Below, one piece after another: positions 26,534 to 35,752 of a stretch of 64,000 nucleotides of DNA; within the stretch, counting starts at the first letter, position 1; the number at the start of each line of letters is the position of its first letter. A program made the translations under genes and the position numbers. The DNA is from Cellulophaga fucicola (GTDB lineage Bacteria > Bacteroidota > Bacteroidia > Flavobacteriales > Flavobacteriaceae). The DNA lies in contig NZ_FPIY01000003.1 in assembly GCF_900119145.1 (NCBI RefSeq), positions 162,299 through 226,298 on the forward strand. The letters are read 5' to 3'. The notes beneath the pieces are model-generated. The model saw nothing but the letters and a program-made list of their open reading frames with translations. It did no database searches and had not been told where the DNA came from.

Positions 26534-27253
26534 TTATAATAAGTTTAATCTTCTCATTAGTTCTGGTCTATTAGACCTGCTTATAGGCACTACATTTTTT
26601 TCTATTAACACACTATTATCTTCTATATCTATAATCTTAGTAAAGTTTATAATGTAAGATCTGTGTATTTGTAAAAACAGCTTTTCTGGTAATTTATCTT
26701 TAATTTTCTTTAGTGTATTACGCACTCTATAAGTTTCTTTTACTGTTTTAACTTCTATATAATCTCCTTTGGCTTCTATTAACTGTATGTCGTTAAAATT
26801 TATTTTTATTAATCGTCTATCTATATTAATATATAGCTCTTCGCCAAGTTCTGAGTTAGATGATGCACTTTCCGTCACTGCCTCTACTTTTGGTTGTTGA
26901 GAAAGTGATTTCTTCACTTTTTGTATCGATTTTTCAAAACGCTCTAATGTAACTGGCTTAACCAAATAATCTACAATAGCCTCGTACTCATAAGCTTCTA
27001 TTGCAAAATTTGTATCAGAAGTAGTTAAAACTATTTTTGGTGGATTTTTTAATGTCTGCACAAAATCGAAACCACTAAAACCAGGCATATGTATATCTAA
27101 AAAGATAACATCTACTGTATTCTGATTTAAAAATTTTATAGCCTCTATTGCGCTACTAAAATCATCTATAACATCTAAGTTATCTATTTTAGAGCATAGC
27201 TGAGATACAATTAGCCTTGCTGTTGCTTCGTCATCTACTATAATACAATTCAT
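26534..27253 (-). CDS. LytTR-family response regulator
   Basis: A 239-residue DNA-binding response regulator. Residues 1-120 are a REC domain (IVDDE, phospho-acceptor Asp53 in IFLDIHMPGFSG, KPVT). Residues ~140-239 are a LytTR domain (LYINIDRRLIKINFNDIQLIEAKGDYIEV, QIHRSYIINFTKI, PISRSNRPELMRRL). LytTR proteins bind two 9-bp direct repeats about 12 bp apart. Four such sites lie in this window, at the exopolysaccharide promoters and at the promoter of this gene's own operon. It starts 3 bp after the Hpt gene and is probably the output of the cascade. Confidence 0.94.
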   Translation of the reverse strand: MNCIIVDDEATARLIVSQLCSKIDNLDVIDDFSSAIEAIKFLNQNTVDVIFLDIHMPGFSGFDFVQTLKNPPKIVLTTSDTNFAIEAYEYEAIVDYLVKPVTLERFEKSIQKVKKSLSQQPKVEAVTESASSNSELGEELYINIDRRLIKINFNDIQLIEAKGDYIEVKTVKETYRVRNTLKKIKDKLPEKLFLQIHRSYIINFTKIIDIEDNSVLIEKNVVPISRSNRPELMRRLNLL

Positions 27254-27256
27254 ATT

Positions 27257-27574
27257 CTAAATGGTTTTTAGGTAGCTAGTTATTTTATCTAGTATCTGTT
27301 TAAATTCTGAGTCTAATTTAAAATTACCTTCTCTTAGCTCGTCTTCATAAGTAACAGCCAATCCGTAGGCTTTTTCTAGTCCTAGTATATTAAACTTGTG
27401 TTTTAATTTATGTACAATATCTGCTGTAGCAATATGGTCTTTAGTATTAACTCCTGTACTGTACGTCTGTACTTCTCCAGGGAATTCTTTTTTTATAATA
27501 GCTATAAATTCGTTTAAAAATTCTTGGTTACCGTCTGCTAACGTATTTACGTAATTAAGATTAGGCTGTTCCAT
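27257..27574 (-). CDS. Hpt-domain phosphotransfer protein
   Basis: A 105-residue single-domain histidine phosphotransfer protein. His55 lies in IVHKLKHKFNILGLEKA, matching the HxLK..x..LG signature. It should shuttle phosphate between receiver domains. The start overlaps the upstream kinase gene by 14 bp. The locus contains three receivers that could exchange with it (single REC, LytTR regulator, REC-GT2 fusion), but no kinase here carries its own REC domain. Confidence 0.88.
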   Translation of the reverse strand: MEQPNLNYVNTLADGNQEFLNEFIAIIKKEFPGEVQTYSTGVNTKDHIATADIVHKLKHKFNILGLEKAYGLAVTYEDELREGNFKLDSEFKQILDKITSYLKTI

Positions 27575-28637
27575 TCTGTTCTTTTTTAATAGTGAAGTAA
27601 AATGTAGTTCCTTCGTTTTCTTTTGATTCTAAACAGATTTCACCCTCATAGAAATTTACAATTTTTTCTACTAATGCCAGACCTATTCCATTAGATTCTA
27701 CATCATTATCTAACTTTTTAAACATTTCAAAAATTTTGCTTTGGTACTTTGCCGGAATTCCTTTACCATTATCTTTTACAGCAAACCTCCAAAATTTATC
27801 ATCTTCTTTATAACTAATACTTATTATACCTTTATTTAAATGCTCTGTAGCTTTAACGGCATTGGTAAGTAAGTTCATAAACAACTGATCTAATCTATAC
27901 TTATCTATATGTATTGTTGGCAGTTTATCTTCTATTGTAATTGTAACGTTTTCTGGCACATATATAGTACTCTCTATATCATTTATAAGTTGCGTTAAAT
28001 CTACATTACTTTTAGTTTCTTCATTAGCCCCAATGGTAGCATGTTTTAAAATGCCACTAATTAGATTGTCCATTTTTATTAAGTTCTGCGATATTAATGA
28101 GCAGTTATTTAAACTGTCCTCTGCAAACTTGTGCTTTTCTTCTTCCACAATCCAACTCATTAGCGTATTTATGTTACGCATTGGAGATTTTAAATCATGA
28201 GATACTACGTGCGCATAGTTATTTAAAGACTTATTTTGTTCCTCCAAATCCTTTACAAGCTTATCTTTTTCTACAGTAACCATTGCAATATGTTCTGCCT
28301 GTTTACTAATATGCTTTGCTAGCATTTGAGCACTTACTATATTAGATCCAGTATTAACAACATTTTCTGTATTTCCTAAGTTAATATTTAAGCTATTAAT
28401 GGCTTTTTCTAGTGCCTCTAATGTTTTGTTTTGTTCTTTTGCCTCTGCTGCTAGTTCTAAATTTGCTGCTTTTAATTCTTGTGCACTAATAGTTGTTGCA
28501 CGTTGTATCATAGCAATTTTATCGTCATAATCTTCATAAGATTTTTCTACCGCACTAAATAGCAATGCTAAGTCTGCATCATTTTTAAACTTTTCTGGCA
28601 AATTTTTTCGGATTTGTCTTTTTAGTAGTGAATGCAT
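27561..28637 (-). CDS. Cytoplasmic sensor histidine kinase paired with the FIST protein
   Basis: A 358-residue kinase without membrane segments or a visible PAS domain. Residues ~25-70 (LALLFSAVEKSYEDYDDKIAMIQRATTISAQEL) resemble the N-terminal region of kinases found next to NO sensors. A coiled coil leads to the H box (YAHVVSHDLKSPMRNI, His147). The ATPase part follows with N (QLFMNLLTNAVKAT), G1 (VKDNGKGIP) and G2 (GIGLALVEKIV). Its start overlaps the stop of the FIST gene by one base, which suggests that the FIST protein controls it, as NosP controls its kinase in other bacteria. Confidence 0.88.
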   Translation of the reverse strand: MHSLLKRQIRKNLPEKFKNDADLALLFSAVEKSYEDYDDKIAMIQRATTISAQELKAANLELAAEAKEQNKTLEALEKAINSLNINLGNTENVVNTGSNIVSAQMLAKHISKQAEHIAMVTVEKDKLVKDLEEQNKSLNNYAHVVSHDLKSPMRNINTLMSWIVEEEKHKFAEDSLNNCSLISQNLIKMDNLISGILKHATIGANEETKSNVDLTQLINDIESTIYVPENVTITIEDKLPTIHIDKYRLDQLFMNLLTNAVKATEHLNKGIISISYKEDDKFWRFAVKDNGKGIPAKYQSKIFEMFKKLDNDVESNGIGLALVEKIVNFYEGEICLESKENEGTTFYFTIKKEQNGTA

Positions 28638-29770
28638 TACTCGCTAATTAAAGTTAAAGTCATTGTTTGGTTGTGCAGCTTACAGGCATTGTCACCCTCA
28701 AAAGGTGCCATTTCTCCGTAAGAATAATATCCTATGATTTTAGATTGGCTACCTATTACATCTAAAACCTCTTCTACTTCTTCTTCTGTTCTTTGGTCCA
28801 TAACTAGTTTACGGCCAATGCAACTTACAAGTAATGTAAGTTCTGGTTTGTTTTTTCTGTTCCTAGATGCGTATATAGCCGCTTTATTTGCGCCTTCTGC
28901 AATATCATCTACAGTAGACATCATTAATTGTACAATAGAACCTTCTGGCACATCACCAGCTAAAATCATTGTATTTGCTGTTTCATCAATATTTAAAATT
29001 GTGCGCACAATAGGCTCTGCATCTTCATCTGTTTTTACACTTAAAGGGTATAATAATGCCGATTTAGGCAACTCATTTGCTTTTTCTCCTAAATACTTTT
29101 TATAAAGGTCTAATGCTGGTTTGCCATCTAACTCATATAAAATATTTCCTTTAGACTTTGTAATAATACGTTCTGGCCCAAAACCTGTCCAGCCTCCATA
29201 ATTAGCACTAGTAATCTCTAATGTTTTACCATAAAAACCAATGGCAACAATTTCACCTTCTTTAGGACTCTCATTATAAGCTGTTAACGTTCTTTCAAAA
29301 CGATCATCGTCTCCGCATAAACCACCAGACAAACCTATAGATATATGTTTTTCTTTTTCTATTCCGGCAATTAAAGCACTGCCATTTACTGTACTACCCT
29401 CAGATACTACGTATATATGTTTAAGGTCTTTTTTAGGAAATTCTGATATTAATTGCGATCCTAAATCAAGCTCATTATTATTAAATTCTTTTACGTTTTT
29501 ACTCTTAACTATATAACTCGACTTTTCAAATTCTATAGCCGTTAATACAATTGAATTATCAGTTACACTATCGCCTAAAATTTCACCAGAAGTACTACCA
29601 AATACTATATTTCCGTTAGGAAACATTTGTTTAATCTCTGTATATAGGTTTACATCCTCTAACATATATCTATTGCCAAAAACCAATACCAAAGGGTTGT
29701 TTAAAGCTACCTTTTTGGTTGTAAATTTAAAACTAGAGCCATTATTTTTTTTTGCTTGTACTATTTTCAT
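28637..29770 (-). CDS. FIST-domain (NosP-like) sensor protein
   Basis: A 377-residue soluble protein with FIST_N followed by FIST_C. N-terminal marks are NPLVLVFGNRYML, NIVFGSTSGEILGD and ISIGLSGGLCGDDDRFERT. C-terminal marks are GNILYELDGKPALDLYKKYLG, ASRNRKNKPELTLLVSCIGRKLVM and IIGYYSYGEMAPF. FIST proteins include the heme-based NO sensor NosP, which regulates a kinase encoded beside it. Here kinases lie on both sides. Heme binding cannot be seen in the sequence, so NO sensing is inferred. Having a FIST and an H-NOX in one operon is uncommon. Confidence 0.88.
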   Translation of the reverse strand: MKIVQAKKNNGSSFKFTTKKVALNNPLVLVFGNRYMLEDVNLYTEIKQMFPNGNIVFGSTSGEILGDSVTDNSIVLTAIEFEKSSYIVKSKNVKEFNNNELDLGSQLISEFPKKDLKHIYVVSEGSTVNGSALIAGIEKEKHISIGLSGGLCGDDDRFERTLTAYNESPKEGEIVAIGFYGKTLEITSANYGGWTGFGPERIITKSKGNILYELDGKPALDLYKKYLGEKANELPKSALLYPLSVKTDEDAEPIVRTILNIDETANTMILAGDVPEGSIVQLMMSTVDDIAEGANKAAIYASRNRKNKPELTLLVSCIGRKLVMDQRTEEEVEEVLDVIGSQSKIIGYYSYGEMAPFEGDNACKLHNQTMTLTLISE

Positions 29771-29774
29771 AACT

Positions 29775-31754
29775 CTAATTAATGTTTTTTTTAAGTGTGA
29801 AAAAGAATTTTGTTCCTTCTCCTAATTCACTTTCTATCCAAACTTTACCTTGGTAGCGATCTACAATTTTTTTAACTATTGATAAGCCTATTCCTGTAGA
29901 ACGCTCGTTGTCTCCTATAGATTGAAAAATTTCGAATATCTTTTTATGAAATTTCTCTGGTATACCAACACCGTTATCTTCTATACAAAATTGCCAATGT
30001 TCTTTTTGCTCTGTAAACAGTACTTTTACAACTCCTTCTTTTTTTTCTATATGCACAACAGCATTTCCAATTATATTCTGAAATAATTGATGAATTTTAG
30101 TACTGTCTGCATTTAACAACGGAAGTTTTTCTGGTACAACTACAGTTACGTGTTCTGGTATATAAATACTGTCTTTTATATCTGTAATAATAGTATTTAA
30201 ATCTACTTTAGCTTTAGACATTTGCGAGCTTCCGGCAGTAGAATACTCTAAAATACCGTGAATTAACTTGTCCATAAAAGCAACCTTCTCTTGCATAAGT
30301 GTTAGGTTTTGCACGCCAGCTTCATCTAACACATCTTTATAATCTTCATAAGTCCAAGTTGCTAATGCACTTATACTACGCAATGGTGATTTAAGATCAT
30401 GAGATACTATATGTGCATACTCTTGCAAACCATCATTACTAATTTTTAATTCTTTAAGTAATTGTTCTTTTTGTTCTTCTAACTTTTTTTGATCTGTAAT
30501 ATCTAAATGAATACCAATAGAACCAACAACCTTACCTTCTACGTTATATCTTGGAGCGCCACTAACAAGCCAATCTCTTATTTCTCCGTTTTTATTAGAT
30601 ATTTTAATCTCGTAAGAATCTGAAATTCCTTCTAGCCTTTTACGCGTTTTTTCTTCTACGGCTTTATTGTTTTGTAACTTTAATACATCTACTGCATTTT
30701 TACCAATAAGTTCTTCTTTGGTAAAACCACTCATAGAGCAAAAGCATTGATTAACCATCTGAATTTCATCATCAATAGTTATCTCTATTAAACCAAGATT
30801 CATATTAGCTATAATACCACTGTATTTATCTTTTTCTGCTTTAATTTGCTCTTCTGCTTTTCTCTCTTTTGTAATATCTTCTATTACAGAAACCTGATAT
30901 TCTACCTCTCCTTTATCATTTTTAACAACACTTACATTGGTTTTTGCTAAAATTATAGAGCCATCTTTTTTAAAGTATTTTTTTACAGTTGAAAAGTTAT
31001 CTAAAAGCCCTGCAGTCATTTCTGCAACCTGCTTTTCTGTAGCTTCCACATCTTCGGGTTCAGAAATATTTGACAATTTTATTTCCTCCAATACGGCATT
31101 TTCATACCCTAAAAGGTTTGTAAATGCAGTGTTAGATTTTATTATTTTATCGTCAACAGTTAAAACAATACCTAGTGGAGAATTTTCTACAATAATATCT
31201 AATTGCTTTTTTTGCTCGTTAAGTAATTCTTTAATTTCGGTTTCCTGACTAATATCTCTTATTATACCTTGGGCTCCTATTGGCTTTAAGTTTTTATCAT
31301 AAATAACACTTGTATTTATTTGTATCCACTTATAGCTACCATCTTTTAAAATAATTTTAGCTCTGTAATTTTTTAACGTCCCAATTTCTAGCAATCGCTG
31401 AAAAGACTCTATAGTGTATTGTATAAAATCTTTGTGTACTAATTTGGGTAGGCTAATGGTTTCTTTAGTGTTGTCATAGCCCAGAAAGTCTCGGGCAGAC
31501 TTATTCATATTTACAACATTAAAATTTAGATCCATAACAACATACGGGTCTATAATATTAACAAAACCACCATCTAATTGCGATGTTGTTTCTGTTAACA
31601 AATTTTCTAATTTGTTGTTTGCCTGTTTAAGGTGTAGCGCAGTATCAAAAAGCTCCTTAGATTTATCTTCTAAAATTTTCTCTGCCTGTATTCTCGCTTT
31701 TTTTTGTCTTTCTAATGCCCTTTTTAGCAAGTGTATTTCTTTCTCACTATCCAT
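29775..31754 (-). CDS. Multi-PAS sensor histidine kinase paired with H-NOX
   Basis: A 659-residue cytoplasmic kinase. An N-terminal coiled coil (EIHLLKRALERQKKARIQAEKI) is followed by three PAS domains (about 65-185, 190-305 and 310-430), the H box EYAHIVSHDLKSPLRSI near residue 455, and an ATPase domain with N box (LFQNIIGNAVVHI), IEDNGVGIPEKF and STGIGLSIVKKIV. No membrane segment is present. It overlaps the H-NOX gene by 8 bp, the usual arrangement for an H-NOX and its target kinase. In known pairs unliganded H-NOX leaves the kinase active and NO-bound H-NOX inhibits it. Confidence 0.92.
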   Translation of the reverse strand: MDSEKEIHLLKRALERQKKARIQAEKILEDKSKELFDTALHLKQANNKLENLLTETTSQLDGGFVNIIDPYVVMDLNFNVVNMNKSARDFLGYDNTKETISLPKLVHKDFIQYTIESFQRLLEIGTLKNYRAKIILKDGSYKWIQINTSVIYDKNLKPIGAQGIIRDISQETEIKELLNEQKKQLDIIVENSPLGIVLTVDDKIIKSNTAFTNLLGYENAVLEEIKLSNISEPEDVEATEKQVAEMTAGLLDNFSTVKKYFKKDGSIILAKTNVSVVKNDKGEVEYQVSVIEDITKERKAEEQIKAEKDKYSGIIANMNLGLIEITIDDEIQMVNQCFCSMSGFTKEELIGKNAVDVLKLQNNKAVEEKTRKRLEGISDSYEIKISNKNGEIRDWLVSGAPRYNVEGKVVGSIGIHLDITDQKKLEEQKEQLLKELKISNDGLQEYAHIVSHDLKSPLRSISALATWTYEDYKDVLDEAGVQNLTLMQEKVAFMDKLIHGILEYSTAGSSQMSKAKVDLNTIITDIKDSIYIPEHVTVVVPEKLPLLNADSTKIHQLFQNIIGNAVVHIEKKEGVVKVLFTEQKEHWQFCIEDNGVGIPEKFHKKIFEIFQSIGDNERSTGIGLSIVKKIVDRYQGKVWIESELGEGTKFFFTLKKNIN

Positions 31755-32289
31755 TCTGTACTATATCAAATTTAACTTCTGTTCCGTTATCGTTTAAAAG
31801 TTGATACGTTACTGTAGCTGTACTATTAAAATGCTCAAAAGACTTTTCTATTAGACCATGTGCTAACTGGTATAAACCTCTAGACGAAGAATAAACCATA
31901 GAAATAGATGTATCTGTTTTTTCTAAAATTTTAAATGTAGGCAACTCAGCATCAGGATACAGTTTTTTAACATGTACATGAATGTGGTCTTCTATAGAGT
32001 ATAATAAACTTAAAGGAGAATTATAGCTTTTTATTACTTCTGGGTGTGCGCTTGCCAAACCATTAAATAAAAATAAGCCAAATGCGTAGATTAAATCTCC
32101 TACTGGCGTTTTAACTTCTGTGCTTAGACTGGTAATAAGACTTACCATTTCGTTAAAACTATAGGTACCAACAGAGGTATAAATTCCTTCTGATGGTAAA
32201 TTAGAATTTTCTATAATATTATCTACAGTTTCTAATCCAAACTTAGATTCTACCATTTCTAAAAACTCTGTAAACACAACTCCTTTCAT
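31747..32289 (-). CDS. hnoX: H-NOX heme nitric oxide sensor
   Basis: A 180-residue HNOB/H-NOX protein. The opening MKGVVFTEFLEMVESKFGLE and GTYSFNEMVSLITSLS are hallmark sequences. The proximal heme ligand is His104 in DHIHVHVKKLYPDA, and the heme propionate motif YxSxR is Y133-S135-R137 in MVYSSSRG. Length is normal for a stand-alone H-NOX. It senses NO and controls the kinase encoded by the overlapping next gene. In other bacteria such pairs control biofilm formation, which fits the exopolysaccharide genes next door. Confidence 0.97.
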   Translation of the reverse strand: MKGVVFTEFLEMVESKFGLETVDNIIENSNLPSEGIYTSVGTYSFNEMVSLITSLSTEVKTPVGDLIYAFGLFLFNGLASAHPEVIKSYNSPLSLLYSIEDHIHVHVKKLYPDAELPTFKILEKTDTSISMVYSSSRGLYQLAHGLIEKSFEHFNSTATVTYQLLNDNGTEVKFDIVQNG

Positions 32290-32366
32290 ACTTAGACATT
32301 TAAGTAATTAAAAGTAAGAAAAATAACACCTGCAGTGTAATTTTTGTTGTGAAACGCGTTAAATCA

Positions 32367-32768
32367 TTAGCCTTTTACTAGTTCGTTGTTGTCCCAGTAG
32401 TTAAGAACACTTTGCATTTTAGTCTCGTAGTCCTCATATTTAAGGGGTTTAATAACATAACCGGCAATGCCAATTCTATAACACTCTAATAGATCTGCTC
32501 TATTTTCTGATGTAGTTAATATAATTGTAGGCAAGTATCTTAAAGTATCATCTGCCTTTAAAATAGACAAAAACTCTATACCACTCATTCTTGGCATATT
32601 TAAATCTAACAAAATAATGTCTGGTAAAGTATTACCAGATTTTAATATATCTAGAGCTTCCTCTCCATTCTTCGCCTCTGTTATTTTATGTTTTAATTGA
32701 AGCTTAGAAACTGTTCTTTTCAGCTTCATCGTCTCTATCATGTCGTCTTCAATAAATAAAATATTCAT
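32367..32768 (-). CDS. Single-domain response regulator
   Basis: A 133-residue stand-alone REC domain: acidic pair EDD at 7-9, phospho-acceptor Asp55 in LLDLNMPRMSG, LTTSE, and KPLK as the conserved Lys. There is no output domain. It is the first gene of the signalling operon, 77 bp before the H-NOX gene, behind a promoter with LytTR boxes. It may act as a phosphate sink, as an intermediate feeding the Hpt protein, or through protein contacts. Confidence 0.9.
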   Translation of the reverse strand: MNILFIEDDMIETMKLKRTVSKLQLKHKITEAKNGEEALDILKSGNTLPDIILLDLNMPRMSGIEFLSILKADDTLRYLPTIILTTSENRADLLECYRIGIAGYVIKPLKYEDYETKMQSVLNYWDNNELVKG

Positions 32769-32787
32769 AGTTCTAAATTTTATATTG

Positions 32788-32795
32788 CAAATATA
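32788..32795 (-). promoter_or_regulatory. -7 promoter box of the NO-signalling operon
   Basis: On the minus strand it reads TATATTTG, identical to the REC-GT2 box and a full match to TAnnTTTG. Confidence 0.75.
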
Positions 32796-32825
32796 ACTGC
32801 ACTATTTTAATTAATTTGTAGGGCA

Positions 32826-32876
32826 ATGTTCAATAGTAATTTAGTGTAGACGAATGGTAGTTTTTTGTAGTTGAAT
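32826..32876 (-). promoter_or_regulatory. LytTR-type binding site P4 (signalling operon, autoregulation)
   Basis: In plus-strand text the boxes are ATGTTCAAT (32826-32834, weak), TAGACGAAT (32847-32855) and TAGTTGAAT (32868-32876), all on a 21-bp period. The strong middle box lies 51 bp past the -7 box, exactly where TAGAYGAAT lies in the other three promoters. The rest of the 180-bp gap shows no further feature. Confidence 0.7.
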
Positions 32877-32948
32877 AAAGTTGTATTTTTTGTAAAAAAA
32901 TTTAACTCCGATGAAAAACAAAAAGTATCGATGAAATGCCTTTCAAGT

Positions 32949-35684
32949 CTATTTTATCTCTTTTTCTACAAATGGCGTATTTGGATCACAAATAGCGTAT
33001 ACCAAGCTTTGCAGTTCTTTTGTAAATAACTCCAGTGTATCTTGGGTTATTATGGTATTCTTATTATCTGTAAACTTTAAAATTCCAGCTTTTATATTTT
33101 TAAACGAAAAAATACCGGCCTCAACTTTATCTATAGGGTGCTCACTGTTATACATATACGCATAGCAAAGCAACTGAAAAGCTTTACTTTTATCGTACTC
33201 TTCTACAATGTCTTCCCATGAAGATAAATTAAGATTCCTTTGCTCTACCTTACCTGTTTTATAATCTATTACTCGTAATACACCATCTATCTCATCTATC
33301 CTATCTAATTTACCTTTTATATGTATAGGAAAATTTATTCCTGGCACATTTATAGCTGTTTTTAGAGCTAACTCTAAACCTATTATTTTTATTTTATGCC
33401 TTTTAGCACTCTCAATTTCTAGCTTTATAAAGTTCTCCACATACTTTAAGACAACATTATACGCTATTAAATTTTTACCTTCTTCTAAGCTTACATTCTT
33501 ATAAAACTTAGCAAATTGTTTGCGTACAACAGCATTAATAGATGGCAATAATGCGTTTAACTTTTCAGGATCTAAAAATTTGCCTAAAAATGGCTGATAA
33601 AGCTCATCTAAAGTTTCATGCACAATAGTCCCAAATGTATTTGCTGCTACTGTTTCTTCAACCTCCTCTAGTTCGTTAATTTTTAAAATATTCTTTTTAT
33701 AAAAATCTAAAGGATTTCTAATGTAGTTAGATAAAGATGTTGGCGAAAAGCCATACGCAGCAATGCCCTTAATTAACTCCATTAAATGTGTATCTTTCTG
33801 TATTAAAACCTCTTTCTTCTCTGGAGATTTAATTTCTGGAAAAGCTATAGATTCAGTAATATAAGTTGACATATTATCATCTGCAACCAGCTGCCTAATT
33901 AACCTACTAACCTCACCACCTTCTAACACATCTGGTTCCGTGTTATATACCAAATGAATATTTTTTGCTCTTTGAAGAAGTCTGTAAAAGTGATACGTAT
34001 AAACTGCATCTTTCTCTTTATACGTAGGCAAACCGTACAGTTTTTTAATATCAAAAGGAATAAAAGAATTATTAGATTTTCCTGATGGTAATATACCCTC
34101 GTTTACAGATGTTAATACTACCGTTTCAAAATCTAGATTTCTACTCTCTAACATCCCCATAATTTGCAAACCTTTTAAAGGCTCTCCTTTAAAGTCTAAT
34201 GTTTCACTAGACAATAACTCTTTATACAGTCCAAAAAGTGATTGTAAGTCGTCTAAAAACGGGTATTTAATCACTAAATCATTCAACTGATTAAATAACT
34301 GATGAAATCTATATAAATATTCTAATTCTAAACCGTTACCCTCTACTGTTACGTGCTCTTTTATTGCGGTAATTAGAGTTAAACATTTCTTTAAAAATAC
34401 TGGCACTGTTACATTAGAAGTATAAAATAATAAGTCTAAATGAGTAGTATTGTTATGACTAGCTAACTTTAATTTAGGTACATCTACATAAATCCAGTTT
34501 CTAGATTTAATTTCTGTACAAATGGTATCTGCAATATTATCTGAATCTTCAGCAGAAAACAATAATTGTATATAAGGGTGATTTAAAAGTGTTATTACTT
34601 GCTGATAGTACCAACCCTTTACATCTTGGCGTATATAAGCCTCGAACAATTGCGTAAATAAACTTTCTAAAGGCGATTTGTGCAACGGAAAACCCATAGT
34701 AATATTAATACCATTAATTTCTTCTGGTATAGCATTAATTAAAGGATTTAAAAGAGTTTCGTCTCCCAAAACAACTGCTGTATTGGTTAACATACTCTTT
34801 TTTTCTAAGTGCATTTCTCCTAATAAATTGCCCACAAACTTGGCTTGAGATACATTTTTAGGAACACCTGTAATGGTAATATTTTTCTCAGTTAAGTATT
34901 GTCCTTTTGTAATTTGTAAAGGTTTGTCTTTAAAATAACGCCATTTATTATTAAACTGACGAATAAAAAAACCTGCATCATGCACAGGATCATTAAAGAA
35001 ATACTCATCTAAATCCCAGTAAATTTCAGCTTCAGTTTTTTCTAAAATAGTTTCTAGAATTAGTTCTTCTGCTGTATTTAAAGCATTAAAACCTATAAAT
35101 AAGTGTTTGCTATGTTTTGTTTCTTCTATGTAATCACCTAGGTTAACACAGGCTTGCCTATACACTAACCCTTGGTGACCAAGACCTTCTTGCTTAAGTC
35201 CTTTATTAAAAGCTGTGTACAAAGCTTCTAAAGAGTTCCAGAAAGCAATATAATTGGTTATAATAGTACTATTCTCTTTTTCTACAGACCAATGGTTAAT
35301 TTCTTGTACTGCATTAAGGTGAGAAAAGATTTTAGCGGTATCTACTAAATACCTATCTATTTCATTAAAGTCTTGCAATAGGGTAGTTCCCCATTTAGAA
35401 AATGCATAAAAATTATCTCTTTCTCCTTTTACAGAAGATTCGTATGCTTTGTATAACTCAAATAATTGTTGTGTATTAGACGCATATGCTAAGCCAGATA
35501 TAGTTTCTACAAAGTCTTCTATACTTTGTATTTCTGGAGCAAATATGGTTGTATCTGTATGTTGAGAGATTGCGTTTTTAAGAAACGTGCCCGCACGTTT
35601 ACTTGGTAAAACAAAAATAAGGTTCTCTAATGAACCTTCTTTTTCTATAATGGTAAGTAGTGTTTCTTCTAAAAAGCTTTGCAT
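32949..35684 (-). CDS. AddB-like PD-(D/E)XK nuclease of a double-strand-break repair complex
   Basis: A 911-residue protein. The N-terminus (LIFVLPSKRAGTFLKNAI) looks like the degenerate helicase domain of AddB/RexB proteins. The C-terminus holds a PD-(D/E)XK nuclease, with FGTIVHETLDELY, then KLDRIDEIDGVLRVIDYKTGKVE, where D and D-x-K are catalytic. It should act with the AddA-like protein at 38424-41543 in end resection. The two genes are separated by ompA and kbl instead of adjacent as in many bacteria. Confidence 0.85.
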   Translation of the reverse strand: MQSFLEETLLTIIEKEGSLENLIFVLPSKRAGTFLKNAISQHTDTTIFAPEIQSIEDFVETISGLAYASNTQQLFELYKAYESSVKGERDNFYAFSKWGTTLLQDFNEIDRYLVDTAKIFSHLNAVQEINHWSVEKENSTIITNYIAFWNSLEALYTAFNKGLKQEGLGHQGLVYRQACVNLGDYIEETKHSKHLFIGFNALNTAEELILETILEKTEAEIYWDLDEYFFNDPVHDAGFFIRQFNNKWRYFKDKPLQITKGQYLTEKNITITGVPKNVSQAKFVGNLLGEMHLEKKSMLTNTAVVLGDETLLNPLINAIPEEINGINITMGFPLHKSPLESLFTQLFEAYIRQDVKGWYYQQVITLLNHPYIQLLFSAEDSDNIADTICTEIKSRNWIYVDVPKLKLASHNNTTHLDLLFYTSNVTVPVFLKKCLTLITAIKEHVTVEGNGLELEYLYRFHQLFNQLNDLVIKYPFLDDLQSLFGLYKELLSSETLDFKGEPLKGLQIMGMLESRNLDFETVVLTSVNEGILPSGKSNNSFIPFDIKKLYGLPTYKEKDAVYTYHFYRLLQRAKNIHLVYNTEPDVLEGGEVSRLIRQLVADDNMSTYITESIAFPEIKSPEKKEVLIQKDTHLMELIKGIAAYGFSPTSLSNYIRNPLDFYKKNILKINELEEVEETVAANTFGTIVHETLDELYQPFLGKFLDPEKLNALLPSINAVVRKQFAKFYKNVSLEEGKNLIAYNVVLKYVENFIKLEIESAKRHKIKIIGLELALKTAINVPGINFPIHIKGKLDRIDEIDGVLRVIDYKTGKVEQRNLNLSSWEDIVEEYDKSKAFQLLCYAYMYNSEHPIDKVEAGIFSFKNIKAGILKFTDNKNTIITQDTLELFTKELQSLVYAICDPNTPFVEKEIK

Positions 35685-35695
35685 AGGTTAAAAAT

Positions 35696-35727
35696 AAAAA
35701 AAGCTCCGCAATTGCGGAGCCTTTTCT
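35696..35727. terminator. Terminator downstream of ompA-like gene
   Basis: GCTCCGCAATTGCGGAGC (35703-35720) is a perfect inverted repeat with an A-run on the left and T's on the right. It separates the OmpA gene from the AddB-like gene. Confidence 0.9.
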
Positions 35728-35752
35728 ATAAAATTAGAGTTTAAAACTCTTA

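Noticed and set aside
32908-32940. CCGATGAAA and TCGATGAAA near the AddB-like gene as a further LytTR site
   Set aside because: The period is 20 bp, not 21, the consensus TAGAYGAAT is not met, and no -7 box lies at the standard distance. A similar ATCGATGAAAT at 42517 also lacks the geometry.
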